From TWA4 sp034086685 (GTDB lineage: Bacteria > Bacillota > Clostridia > Lachnospirales > Lachnospiraceae): 64,000 nucleotides of DNA. The stretch spans positions 1-64,000 of the forward strand of contig JAXDZY010000028.1 of assembly GCA_034086685.1 (NCBI GenBank). The letters are read 5' to 3'. The position numbers and the translations under genes were made by a program. The notes beneath the pieces were generated by a model, which saw only the letters and a list, made by a program, of their open reading frames with translations, did not search any database and was not told the DNA's origin. Below, in pieces: positions 53,817 to 62,067 of this stretch (the stretch's first letter is position 1; each line of letters begins with the position of its first letter).

Positions 53817-55418
53817 TTATTTCAGGCTTTCGGTTGCCGCTTTCTCAATAGCAAGACCTGCTTTATATCGTTCGATAAATACGTTGAATCCTTCCACATC
53901 TTCCTTATCCGGGACAACCTGTACGCTTTCCGCTCCGCAGAATACTCTGTTTTCCAGATAATCGCTGAGTGATTCACCTTCTTCTTTCTGAAGCATATAG
54001 GAAGCAAGAACAGCGATTCCCCACGCGCCGCCTTCTCCTGCTGTCTTCATTACAGACACGGGAGTATTCAGAGCAGCTGCCAGAATCTTCTGACCAACGC
54101 CTTCGGTCTTGAACAGGCCGCCATGACCCCAGATTACATCCACCTGAACACCTTCTTCACCCAGCAGCAGGTCATTACCCACTTTGATTGCAGACAAAGA
54201 GGTATACAGATGAGTTCTCATGAAGTTTGCCAGATTGAAATTACAGTTCTGTTCACGTACAAACAGCGGTCTCCCCTCTGAGAAATGAGTAATATGTTCT
54301 CCTGAGAAATAATTGTATGCCAGCAGGCCGCCGCAATCTTTATCACCTTCCAGTGCTTTCCGGTAAAGGCCGCCATACAGGTCATTCATGTCAATATCCA
54401 CATGGAACAGATCACAGAATTCTTTAAACACGGATACCCATGCATTCAGATCGGATGTACAGTTGTTGCAGTGTACCATGGCAACGGAATTTCCTTCCGG
54501 CGTGGTCACAATATCGATTTCCGGATACAGTTTCGAAAGCTTCTTCTCCAGAACGATCATGGAAAATACGGAAGTACCTGCGGAAACGTTACCCGTACGA
54601 ACCTTTACACTGTTGGTTGCCACCATACCGGTACCTGCATCACCTGCAGGAGGGCACATGGGAATGCCGGGCTTCAGTGTACCGGTGGGATCCAGAAGCT
54701 TTGCACCCTTCTCTGTCAGACGTCCTGCTTCTTCACCTGCCTGAAGCACTCTGGGAAGAATCTGCTCAATCTTCCAGGGATAATTGCGGTCAGCAACCTT
54801 CTGATCGAACTTCTCCAGCATATCTGTATAATAATATTTTGTTTCGGGATCAATGGGGAACATACCGGACGCATCATCAATGCCCAGTACCTTTTCTCCG
54901 GTCAGTGCCCAGTGTACATAACCTGCCAGTGTGGTAAAGAATGTAATATCCTTTACATGAGGCTCATTATTTAAAATAGCCTGGTACAGATGAGCAATGC
55001 TCCAACGCTGAGGAATCTGATGATTGAACAGTTCCATCAGCTCCACCGTAGCCGGCTCCGTCATGGTGTTTCTCCATGTACGGAAAGGCACCAGAAGCTG
55101 ATCATCCTTATCAAAAGGCAGATAACCATGCATCATGGCGCTGACACCAATGCCCCCGATGGTTTCAATCTCCACGCCATACTTTGCGCGAACATCCTCT
55201 TTCAGATTTTTATAGCAATCCTGAAGTCCGTTCCAGATATCATCCAGATGATAAGTCCAGATACCGTCTTCCAGGCGATTTTCCCAGGAATGATCTCCTG
55301 TTGCCAGTAATTCATTTTTATCGCTTAATAACACACCTTTGATTCTGGTCGAACCAAATTCAATACCGAGAACTGTTTTTCCCTCTTTAATCAGGGTCTG
55401 TACGGTACAATTACCCAC
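53817..55418 (-). CDS. araB: FGGY-family pentulose kinase, predicted L-ribulokinase
   Basis: 533 residues from GTG at 55418, eight bases behind AAGGAGG; a longer frame to 55514 lacks a site. TVLGIEFGSTRIKGVLLS is the N-terminal ATP-binding strand of FGGY kinases, GIGVSAMMHGYLPFD the substrate side, GDAGTGMVATNSV and AGTSVFSMIV the phosphate loops, and GEGGAWGIAVLASY the C-terminal conserved region. Clostridial L-ribulokinases are of this type and are often annotated as xylulokinases. Flanked by araD and araA, ribulokinase is the best fit. Confidence 0.87.
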   Translation of the reverse strand: MGNCTVQTLIKEGKTVLGIEFGSTRIKGVLLSDKNELLATGDHSWENRLEDGIWTYHLDDIWNGLQDCYKNLKEDVRAKYGVEIETIGGIGVSAMMHGYLPFDKDDQLLVPFRTWRNTMTEPATVELMELFNHQIPQRWSIAHLYQAILNNEPHVKDITFFTTLAGYVHWALTGEKVLGIDDASGMFPIDPETKYYYTDMLEKFDQKVADRNYPWKIEQILPRVLQAGEEAGRLTEKGAKLLDPTGTLKPGIPMCPPAGDAGTGMVATNSVKVRTGNVSAGTSVFSMIVLEKKLSKLYPEIDIVTTPEGNSVAMVHCNNCTSDLNAWVSVFKEFCDLFHVDIDMNDLYGGLYRKALEGDKDCGGLLAYNYFSGEHITHFSEGRPLFVREQNCNFNLANFMRTHLYTSLSAIKVGNDLLLGEEGVQVDVIWGHGGLFKTEGVGQKILAAALNTPVSVMKTAGEGGAWGIAVLASYMLQKEEGESLSDYLENRVFCGAESVQVVPDKEDVEGFNVFIERYKAGLAIEKAATESLK

Positions 55419-55485
55419 GTTATTAACCTCCTTAGAAAAATATCTCCTGTAAAATAACAGAAAACTCTTCTTCCTGTTATTTAAA

Positions 55486-55511
55486 ACAGACCTGTTTGGC
55501 AACAGGCCTGT
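55486..55511. other. intercistronic hairpin between araD and araB
   Basis: ACAGACCTGTT (55486-55496) and AACAGGCCTGT (55501-55511) pair with one mismatch around a four-base loop, in a 163-base gap. No T run follows on the minus strand, so it probably tunes mRNA decay or translation. Confidence 0.5.
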
Positions 55512-55581
55512 CATTTCGCAATCCTGTTAGTGCCTCATCGCAGCCACGCCTGCATTATCCGCCTGAGGGCGGAAGCCGTTT

Positions 55582-56283
55582 TTATTTCTTTGTCTGGCCG
55601 TAATAGGCATTTGCACCATGTTTTCTGTAATAATGCTTATCCTGCAGTTCCTGAGGGGCGGGTTTTACATCGGGATTGATCATCTCGCACCATGCAGCCA
55701 TCTTTGCACACTCTTCAGCAACCACTGCATTGTGAACTGCATCATGAGCATTTTTACCCCAGGTAAATACGCCGTGATTTTTGCAGAGATCAGCGGGAGT
55801 AGCTACGGGATCACGATGATTTGCATCAAAATCATCTGCAATCAGGATACCGGTATTCAATTCATATGCTTCATCAATTTCTTCCTTTGTCAGATTTCTT
55901 ACGCAGGGAATCTCTCCGTAAATATAATCCGCATGTGTGGTTCCATAGCAGGGAACTGCTCTTCCCGCCTGTGCCCAGCTGGTAGCCCAGGGAGAATGTG
56001 TATGTACAACACCGCTGATTCCGGGGAAACGATTGTACAGAACCATATGGGTCGCCGTATCGGAAGAAGGATTGTAATCACCTTCCACCTTATTGCCTTT
56101 CAGATCCACAACAACCATATCTTCCGGGCGAAGCTCATCATATTCCACACCACTGGGTTTGATAACAAATAATCCGCTTTCTCTGTCAATTCCGCTGACA
56201 TTGCCCCATGTGAATGTAATCAGGTTATATTTAGGAAGAAGCATATTTGCTTCGTATACTTCGATTTTTAACTGTTCTAACAT
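55582..56283 (-). CDS. araD: L-ribulose-5-phosphate 4-epimerase
   Basis: 233 residues, standard size. AraD converts L-ribulose-5-phosphate to D-xylulose-5-phosphate by zinc-assisted aldol chemistry. Zinc ligands are seen in VVHTHSPWATSWAQAG (His pair) and in the later conserved CKNHGVFTWG; GNVSGIDRESGLFVIKPSGV binds the phosphate. 59 bases below araA in the same operon. Confidence 0.95.
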   Translation of the reverse strand: MLEQLKIEVYEANMLLPKYNLITFTWGNVSGIDRESGLFVIKPSGVEYDELRPEDMVVVDLKGNKVEGDYNPSSDTATHMVLYNRFPGISGVVHTHSPWATSWAQAGRAVPCYGTTHADYIYGEIPCVRNLTKEEIDEAYELNTGILIADDFDANHRDPVATPADLCKNHGVFTWGKNAHDAVHNAVVAEECAKMAAWCEMINPDVKPAPQELQDKHYYRKHGANAYYGQTKK

Positions 56284-56342
56284 GTTCGCTCTTCTTTCTT
56301 AAAATATTGGAAAATATCTGATTTCAGTAACCCTGCGCGGCT

Positions 56343-57839
56343 TTATTTATAGAAGATATTGCCCAGCATCAGATCTTTCTTGAAATCCCTGATGTTTGTA
56401 TCCTTGTCGATATAAACAGCTTCAATACCCATGGCATTTGCCCAGTCACCCATCTGTTCTGCAGTCAGGTCATAGGTGAATGCGGTATGATGTGCGCCGC
56501 CTGCCAGGATCCATGCTTCAGCGCCGGTATACAGATTCGGTTCGGGTTCCCAGAAATTGGTAGCTACAGGAAGCTTGGGCATGGGTTTTTCATTCTTCTT
56601 GCAGTTAACATCGTTGATGATCAGACGGAAACGGTTGCCCAGATCGATCAGAGATGTTGCAATACCTTTGCCCTCCTTGGATGTAAACACAAGTCTGGCA
56701 GGATCTTCTCTGTCACCCATGGACAGAGGCTGGCACTTGATGCTGATGGGACCGTCTGCGATAGAAGGACAGATTTCCAGCATGTGAGCCTGTAAAATAC
56801 CTTCTTTGCCTTTTACAAAATTGTATGTGTAATCTTCCAGCATGGAGGTACCTTTTGCATCCTTCATGCCTTCTGTCATGATCTTCATCAGTCTTACCAT
56901 GGCAGCAACTTTCCAGTCACCTTCTGCACCGAAGCCGTAGCCCTTCTGCATCAGTCTCTGAATAGCCAGACCGGGCAGCTGTTTTAAGGAGCCCAGATCA
57001 CCGAAATGTGTTACGATTGCATGATAATTCTTTTCATCCAGGAAACGTTCGAAGCCAAGTTCGATCTGCGCCTGTACAGCCACGTGGCGTTTGAATTCTT
57101 CGGGATCTCTTCCTTCCAGCAGGATTTCGTATCTGTCATAATATTCATCAACCAGTGCGTTGGTATCAGACTGAGATACACTGTCAACACATTCTGCAAT
57201 CTCATTAACCGGATAAGTATCGATCTCCCATCCGAATTTCAGCTGTGCTTCAACTTTGTCGCCTTCTGTAACAGCTACGTTTCTCATATTATCAGCAACA
57301 CGCATTACACGGATATGGCTGCTTTCGATGATACCTACAGCAGTTCTCATCCATGAGCCGATACGTTTCTGAACAGTTTCATCTGACCAGTGGCCAACAA
57401 CAACCTTTCTTTCAATGCCCATTCTGGAAACAATGTGACCGTACTCTCTGTCACCATGAGCGGACTGATTTTCGTTCATGAAATCCATGTCAATGCTGTC
57501 ATAAGGAATTTCTTCGTTAAACTGTGTATGTAAATGCAGTAAAGGTTTTCTGTATTCCTGTAAACCGATGATCCATGATTTTGCAGGAGAGAAAGTATGC
57601 ATCCATGTGATAACGCCGGCACATTCATCATCAGTATTGGCTTCATTGAAGGTTCTGCGGATCAGCTCATTGGTGATCAGAGTGGGTTTCCATACCACTT
57701 CATAAGGAAGAAGACCTGATTCGTTTAATTTGCCCACAATGATTTTGGAATGCTCTGCCACATGTGCCAGACATTCATCACCGTATAAATCCTGTGAACC
57801 TGTGCAAAACCAGAATTTGTAGTTTTTCTTGTTTAACAT
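56343..57839 (-). CDS. araA: L-arabinose isomerase
   Basis: 498 residues, standard. AraA isomerises L-arabinose to L-ribulose with Mn2+. Landmarks are FWFCTGSQDLYG at the N-terminus, CAGVITWMHTFSPAKSWI, LLHLHTQFNEEIPY and GEGDWKVAA-type metal-site region GFGAEGDWKVAAMVRLMK, and AEAWILAGGAHHTAFT near the end. Good GAGG site ten bases before the ATG. First gene of araA-araD-araB-tal-tktN-tktC. Confidence 0.97.
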   Translation of the reverse strand: MLNKKNYKFWFCTGSQDLYGDECLAHVAEHSKIIVGKLNESGLLPYEVVWKPTLITNELIRRTFNEANTDDECAGVITWMHTFSPAKSWIIGLQEYRKPLLHLHTQFNEEIPYDSIDMDFMNENQSAHGDREYGHIVSRMGIERKVVVGHWSDETVQKRIGSWMRTAVGIIESSHIRVMRVADNMRNVAVTEGDKVEAQLKFGWEIDTYPVNEIAECVDSVSQSDTNALVDEYYDRYEILLEGRDPEEFKRHVAVQAQIELGFERFLDEKNYHAIVTHFGDLGSLKQLPGLAIQRLMQKGYGFGAEGDWKVAAMVRLMKIMTEGMKDAKGTSMLEDYTYNFVKGKEGILQAHMLEICPSIADGPISIKCQPLSMGDREDPARLVFTSKEGKGIATSLIDLGNRFRLIINDVNCKKNEKPMPKLPVATNFWEPEPNLYTGAEAWILAGGAHHTAFTYDLTAEQMGDWANAMGIEAVYIDKDTNIRDFKKDLMLGNIFYK

Positions 57840-57890
57840 GTTTTGTTCCTCACTTTCTTTTATTTGAAGATAAAATGTTTTTAGAAGTTA

Positions 57891-57906
57891 CAATAAATAT
57901 TTATTG
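57891..57906. promoter_or_regulatory. palindrome upstream of araA, possible operator
   Basis: CAATAAATATTTATTG, a perfect 16-base palindrome about 50 bases above the araA start. It is AT-rich, so chance is possible. A clear araA promoter was not found; TTGCTG, 17 bases, TAAAAT further upstream is one weak candidate. Confidence 0.4.
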
Positions 57907-58037
57907 ACAATTGTTTTTTCAACCGCCATATTCAGTGTTTTCTTTTATGATTCCATTTTATACAATTCCTGATTTTCCAGCAATTTCATAAGCTTACTAT
58001 TCCCATAAAAAAGTTACCTATTCCGACCAGTTCATTA

Positions 58038-58065
58038 TTGTCTTAACGAAAAAATGTGTTATAAT
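58038..58065 (+). promoter_or_regulatory. promoter of the AraC-type regulator
   Basis: TTGTCT (58038-58043), 16 bases, TATAAT (58060-58065). Transcription would start near 58072, too close to the ATG at 58080 for a normal leader, supporting the TTG start at 58125. Confidence 0.65.
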
Positions 58066-58124
58066 ATCTGTAATCGTTCATGTTTTCTGAACAGATTTTT
58101 ATTTTTATTCCGGAGGATCTGATT

Positions 58125-59180
58125 TTGAAATTAACAGAACTGTGCAGACAGATTACCGGTTCCGACTGCCGGCAGCTGGATCAGAACCATCATCTGAGCA
58201 GCCGCCTGGTATGTCCGGAATATTCCAAATCCGTAAAGGAAGTGAAGGTCTATCCCCTGCTGTCTTCCGAACGGATCTTTTTCCTGTGCTGGGTTTTTCA
58301 CAAATCCGCTCTTCTGCGGGCCTCCATGTACCCTTCCCCGGAGAAATTCTGCTATCCTTTCCATTTTAAGGACGGGGACAAAACCCAGCGTCATACCCAT
58401 GATTACATCGAGCTGGGATATGTGGTTCAGGGTACCTTTAAACAGCGTATCTGCGAAAAAGACATTGTTTTTCAGGAAGGTGACTTCTATATGATCGATA
58501 AAAACTGTATCCACCAGGACTATCTGATGGATCAGCCTTCCACTGTGATTTTCTTTGGAATTGACAATGAAATGTTCCAGGAAATCGTAGACGAGAACAT
58601 TACAACGGAGAAAATCATCTTCTTTCTGCAGACGGCTCTCATGAAGCAGAAAGACCTTCAGCAGTATATCCATTTCCGACCCACAGCCGGAGCCAGAGAA
58701 AAAATGGAAACCTGCATCTTGCAGCTTCTGCAGGAGCTTTATGAACCGCAGACCGGCTCCAGCTATCTCTGCAAGGGACTTCTTTTGCGCATTTTCCGGC
58801 TGTTAAGTACCGATTATGATTTTTCTCTGTCCAGAGAGCAGCAGAAAACCATGAACTGGATCGTATTCGAAGAGGTATGCAACTATATTCAGGACCACTA
58901 TCAGACGGTCACAATACAGGACCTGATCAATGTTTTCCATTTTCAGGAGGATTATTTCAACAGACTGATCAAAAAGAAAACCGGCATCACCTATTCCGCT
59001 TACGTTCAGAATATCCGACTGAAAAAAGCCGAACAGCTCCTGCTTCAGACAGATAACAGCGTATCTGACATTGCAGAACTGGTCGGCTACCATAACAAGG
59101 GATATTTTTATAAAATTTTCTCAGAAAAATACAATATGACACCGGCAAAATACAGAGAAAGCAGCAAACGTACTCACTGA
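58125..59180 (+). CDS. AraC-family transcriptional regulator
   Basis: 351 residues from TTG at 58125, eight bases behind CGGAGG; an ATG at 58080 has no ribosome site. The middle has a cupin-type sugar-sensing domain (HTHDYIELGYVVQGTFKQRI, EGDFYMIDKNCIHQD). The C-terminal ~100 residues carry the two helix-turn-helix units (TIQDLINVFHFQEDYFNRLIKKKTG; SVSDIAELVGYHNKGYFYKIFSEKYNMTPAKYR). Divergent from araA across a shared 285-base region, it is the likely arabinose-responsive controller of the ara operon. Effector and sign of control are inference. Confidence 0.9.
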   Translation: MKLTELCRQITGSDCRQLDQNHHLSSRLVCPEYSKSVKEVKVYPLLSSERIFFLCWVFHKSALLRASMYPSPEKFCYPFHFKDGDKTQRHTHDYIELGYVVQGTFKQRICEKDIVFQEGDFYMIDKNCIHQDYLMDQPSTVIFFGIDNEMFQEIVDENITTEKIIFFLQTALMKQKDLQQYIHFRPTAGAREKMETCILQLLQELYEPQTGSSYLCKGLLLRIFRLLSTDYDFSLSREQQKTMNWIVFEEVCNYIQDHYQTVTIQDLINVFHFQEDYFNRLIKKKTGITYSAYVQNIRLKKAEQLLLQTDNSVSDIAELVGYHNKGYFYKIFSEKYNMTPAKYRESSKRTH

Positions 59181-59181
59181 A

Positions 59182-59391
59182 TCAATGTTTTGTTTTCAGT
59201 AATTCTGCCAGTCTCGCCAATCCTTCTGCCAGAAAAACAATACTGAGCAGAATTACAGGAAACCAGGCTGTGTGAACTGTCATCGGATATGGTAACACCA
59301 GACTTAAAATTAAAACGGCTGCTGCCGCAATAATCGTAATCACACACTGTAAAATACTGTCTTCATGCAGCTGAATCATTCTGTTATCCAT
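59182..59391 (-). CDS. small two-helix membrane protein
   Basis: 69 residues with a short charged N-terminus and two hydrophobic stretches (CVITIIAAAAVLILSLVL and AWFPVILLSIVFLAEGLA), ending in a basic tail. GGGAGG lies nine bases before the ATG, which supports a real gene. No known family is recognised. It ends one base from the AraC-type gene on the other strand. Role unknown. Confidence 0.6.
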   Translation of the reverse strand: MDNRMIQLHEDSILQCVITIIAAAAVLILSLVLPYPMTVHTAWFPVILLSIVFLAEGLARLAELLKTKH

Positions 59392-59537
59392 AACACCAAC
59401 CTCCCGTAAACTGATGTGCCTTCAGCTTCAAAACAGCTGTCGGCGTTTTTATACCTTATACCCCTAATGGGTATGTCTGCACTGTTATTGTATATGCAGA
59501 ATGAAAAAAGGTCAAGACATTTTTTTGTAAAAAGTGC

Positions 59538-59566
59538 TTGACAGATCAGAAAATGTATAGTATGAT
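59538..59566 (+). promoter_or_regulatory. promoter of tRNA-Gly copy 2
   Basis: TTGACA (59538-59543), 17 bases, TATGAT (59561-59566), matching the layout of copy 1. The stretch 59392-59602 holds nothing else. Confidence 0.88.
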
Positions 59567-59602
59567 ATGTTTCGTTCGAGAGAACAGAAGTTAGCATGAG
59601 AT

Positions 59603-59674
59603 GCGCGAGTGGCTCAGTGGTGGAGTATCGCCTTGCCAAGGCGAGGGTCGCGGGTTCGAATCCCGTCTCGCGCT
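59603..59674 (+). tRNA. tRNA-Gly (anticodon GCC), second copy
   Basis: 72 bases, identical to 33191-33262: same acceptor stem, anticodon loop TTGCCAA and T discriminator, with no encoded CCA. The upstream promoter and the terminator are also closely similar, so the whole unit is duplicated. Confidence 0.97.
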
Positions 59675-59678
59675 TTAC

Positions 59679-59716
59679 AAAAAAACAGATGGTTACATTG
59701 TAACCATCTGTTTTTT
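59679..59716. terminator. terminator after tRNA-Gly copy 2
   Basis: CAGATGGTTACA (59686-59697) pairs with TGTAACCATCTG (59699-59710), flanked by seven A and six T. It ends the tRNA and, from the other side, can end the minus-strand yesL transcript that stops at 59729. Confidence 0.88.
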
Positions 59717-59728
59717 GTTGAGTCCGTA

Positions 59729-60373
59729 TCATTTTTCCTCCAGTTCTTTTTGAAGGTCTTCCGGTCTCATATATTTTCTGAATATTCTTTCCAGTATCAG
59801 ATTCTGAAAAAGTCCGAATCCTCCCGGGAATATGATGAGCAGGGACTGTATGTTATTGCAGATAAACACACACGCCACAAAAACCACAACAAGGAGTGCT
59901 GACCATCCGATATTGACAATCATAAAAACAAAGGATTTCTGCAGTGCCTCTCTGATACCCCCTTCAAATCTTGCCATATAGGGGAAAACATAGAATACCC
60001 ATGCCAGAGCCGCTGCTGACAGTACCAGAAAGAAATAATACAGCATGCCCAGCGGGGACTCCTGCTGCAATACCTGTTTCATGAGATTTACATCCAGGAA
60101 CAGAAAAACTGCGAGAACAAGAAAAATCAGCCATGTTAATGTGGATTTTTTTAAAGCATTTTTAAATGCCGGAAAATATTCTTTCCATACATAGCTTCTT
60201 CCTTTGCGTATGCATTTGTTTACAGTATAATATAACGCAGCCGAAGATGCCCCTATGGTAATGATGGGAATGCTGGTAACGATCCACAGCACACTTGCCA
60301 GGAGGCAATCCGCAAAAATGTTCATAACCTGAATGAATTTATTAGTTTCGTAATTTAAATTTAATCCTGTCAT
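59729..60373 (-). CDS. yesL: YesL/DUF624 membrane protein
   Basis: 214 residues from ATG at 60373 behind AGGGGGA. Four to five membrane helices in the DUF624 arrangement (FADCLLASVLWIVTSIPIITIGASSAALYYTVNK). YesL-like genes sit beside CUT1 transporters and glycosidases in Firmicutes; the function is unproven. The 159-base gap to the second GH51 holds a hairpin (60440-60452 with 60463-60475, one mismatch) without a T run, so read-through from the GH51 gene is likely. Confidence 0.88.
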   Translation of the reverse strand: MTGLNLNYETNKFIQVMNIFADCLLASVLWIVTSIPIITIGASSAALYYTVNKCIRKGRSYVWKEYFPAFKNALKKSTLTWLIFLVLAVFLFLDVNLMKQVLQQESPLGMLYYFFLVLSAAALAWVFYVFPYMARFEGGIREALQKSFVFMIVNIGWSALLVVVFVACVFICNNIQSLLIIFPGGFGLFQNLILERIFRKYMRPEDLQKELEEK

Positions 60374-60532
60374 TTGATTCCCCCTGATAAATAATCTGCG
60401 GCTGTTCAGAGCCGGGCGGATTTTCATAAAACCGACAGAGATACCCCGAAATACCGACAGGCATTTCAGGGTATCTTCACTTCAGGATATACCTGTTTCA
60501 TTTTTACAATAACTCAGCTCTGCTGAATTATT

Positions 60533-62053
60533 TTATTTTTTCAAGCGAATACAGATAATACTGCATGCCGGCAGTCTGAAAGAAACACCACTTTCTGTCT
60601 TCCTGTAGTCAGTAAAAATCTCTTCTGTAACCACATCCGGATTTTCAAATGTGTTATGAGCATCCATTTTACCGGTTACAATCCGTGCTTCACAAACCTG
60701 ATATAAGGCGCCGTCTTTTGCAAGCTTCACTTCCACATCTTCAGAAGCTTCCAGAGAATTATTGGTCACTGTAATTGTAATAATTCCATCCTGGTCCTCA
60801 GATACGGATTCGATCAGCTTCGGCAGCTCATTTACTCCGGAACCTACCGTACTGTTGCCTGCCAGATCGCTCTTCAAAAGGCTGGCCCCCTGATGATGCC
60901 GGTACATATGGAAGATATAATAGGTGGGAGTCCTGATCATCTTTTCACCGTCCGTCAGTATAACAGACTGCAGTACATTGATCAGCTGCGCAATGCAGGC
61001 CATTTTTACACGATCTGCATGCTTATTGAAAATGTTCAGTGTCATACCGGCCACCAGAGCATCACGCATGGTATTCTGCTGATACAGGAAACCGGGATTG
61101 GTTCCAGGTTCCACATCAGTCCAGATTCCCCACTCATCAACAATCAGTCCGATCTTTTTATCCGGATCATATTCATCCATGATCGCACCGTGTCTGTTAA
61201 TCAGTTCATCCATGAAATATCCTCTTCTCAGAGTCTGATAGAAGATATCCTCAGTAAATACAGTGGCACTTCCCTTCTTTTCCCAGTCATCTTCCACTTC
61301 CGGAAGTGTATAATAATGAAGAGAAAGCCCATCCATATACCCGTGATATCTGGATTTTGTGTGATCAAAACAGGTATCCAGAACAATCTTCGTCCACTCG
61401 TAATCGTCTATGTTTGCTCCGCAGCAGATTTTTGCAATCGGCCGGCTGCCCTTATAATCTCTCACATAGGTCTGATATCTGCGATATTCATCAGCATAAT
61501 GCTGCGGACGCATATTGCCGCCGCATCCCCAGTTTTCATTACCGATACCGGCATAATCCACAACCCAGGGTTCCTCATGACCGTTCTGTTTACGAAGCTC
61601 TGCCATGGGGGAGACTCCGTTGAACGTCATATATTCAATCCATTCGCTCATCTCGCGGACAGTTCCGCTGCCCAGATTCAGATTAATATAGGTTTTGCAT
61701 CCCAGCTGACGGCACAATTCAAAAAACTCATGAGTTCCGAAGCTGTTATCCTCCACAACACCGCCCCAGTGTGTGTTGATCATCTTCTTTCTGGATTCCT
61801 TCGGTCCGATTCCGTCCATCCAATGATACTCATCTGCAAAACATCCGCCCGGCCAGCGAAGCACCGGAAGCTTCATCTCTTTCAGAGCTTCCACCACATC
61901 GGTACGCATACCGTTTACATTGGGGATATCAGAATTTTCTCCTACATACAAGCCCTCATAGATACATCTTCCCAGATGTTCGGAAAAATGTCCGTAAATT
62001 TCAGGAGCAATCGTAACATCCTTCTGTTCGTTGTTGATAATAAGTTTTGCCAT
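60533..62053 (-). CDS. GH51 alpha-L-arabinofuranosidase (copy 2)
   Basis: 506 residues from ATG at 62053, just behind GGAGG; an upstream frame start is rejected. The acid/base Glu173 is in GNENWGCGG and the nucleophile Glu307 in IVDEWGIW, both present. Very similar to copy 1, with an insertion of about three residues before the nucleophile and a diverged C-terminal beta domain. Cytoplasmic. It follows the third permease pair, so it probably handles the oligosaccharide that pair imports. Confidence 0.95.
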   Translation of the reverse strand: MAKLIINNEQKDVTIAPEIYGHFSEHLGRCIYEGLYVGENSDIPNVNGMRTDVVEALKEMKLPVLRWPGGCFADEYHWMDGIGPKESRKKMINTHWGGVVEDNSFGTHEFFELCRQLGCKTYINLNLGSGTVREMSEWIEYMTFNGVSPMAELRKQNGHEEPWVVDYAGIGNENWGCGGNMRPQHYADEYRRYQTYVRDYKGSRPIAKICCGANIDDYEWTKIVLDTCFDHTKSRYHGYMDGLSLHYYTLPEVEDDWEKKGSATVFTEDIFYQTLRRGYFMDELINRHGAIMDEYDPDKKIGLIVDEWGIWTDVEPGTNPGFLYQQNTMRDALVAGMTLNIFNKHADRVKMACIAQLINVLQSVILTDGEKMIRTPTYYIFHMYRHHQGASLLKSDLAGNSTVGSGVNELPKLIESVSEDQDGIITITVTNNSLEASEDVEVKLAKDGALYQVCEARIVTGKMDAHNTFENPDVVTEEIFTDYRKTESGVSFRLPACSIICIRLKK

Positions 62054-62067
62054 AGTTCCTCCAAAAA

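Noticed and set aside
58067..58081. Catabolite-responsive element near the AraC-type start
   Set aside because: TGTAATCGTTCATG matches only part of the cre consensus and fails at its conserved 3' end.
33263..59602. Integrative element bounded by tRNA-Gly att sites
   Set aside because: No integrase, relaxase or phage gene is seen; the duplicated tRNA is reported only as a recombination possibility.
59376..59732. Minus-strand frame of 118 codons covering the tRNA-Gly
   Set aside because: It reads the complement of the tRNA and its terminator; the ETGFEPATLA-like peptide is a known artefact of antisense tRNA translation.
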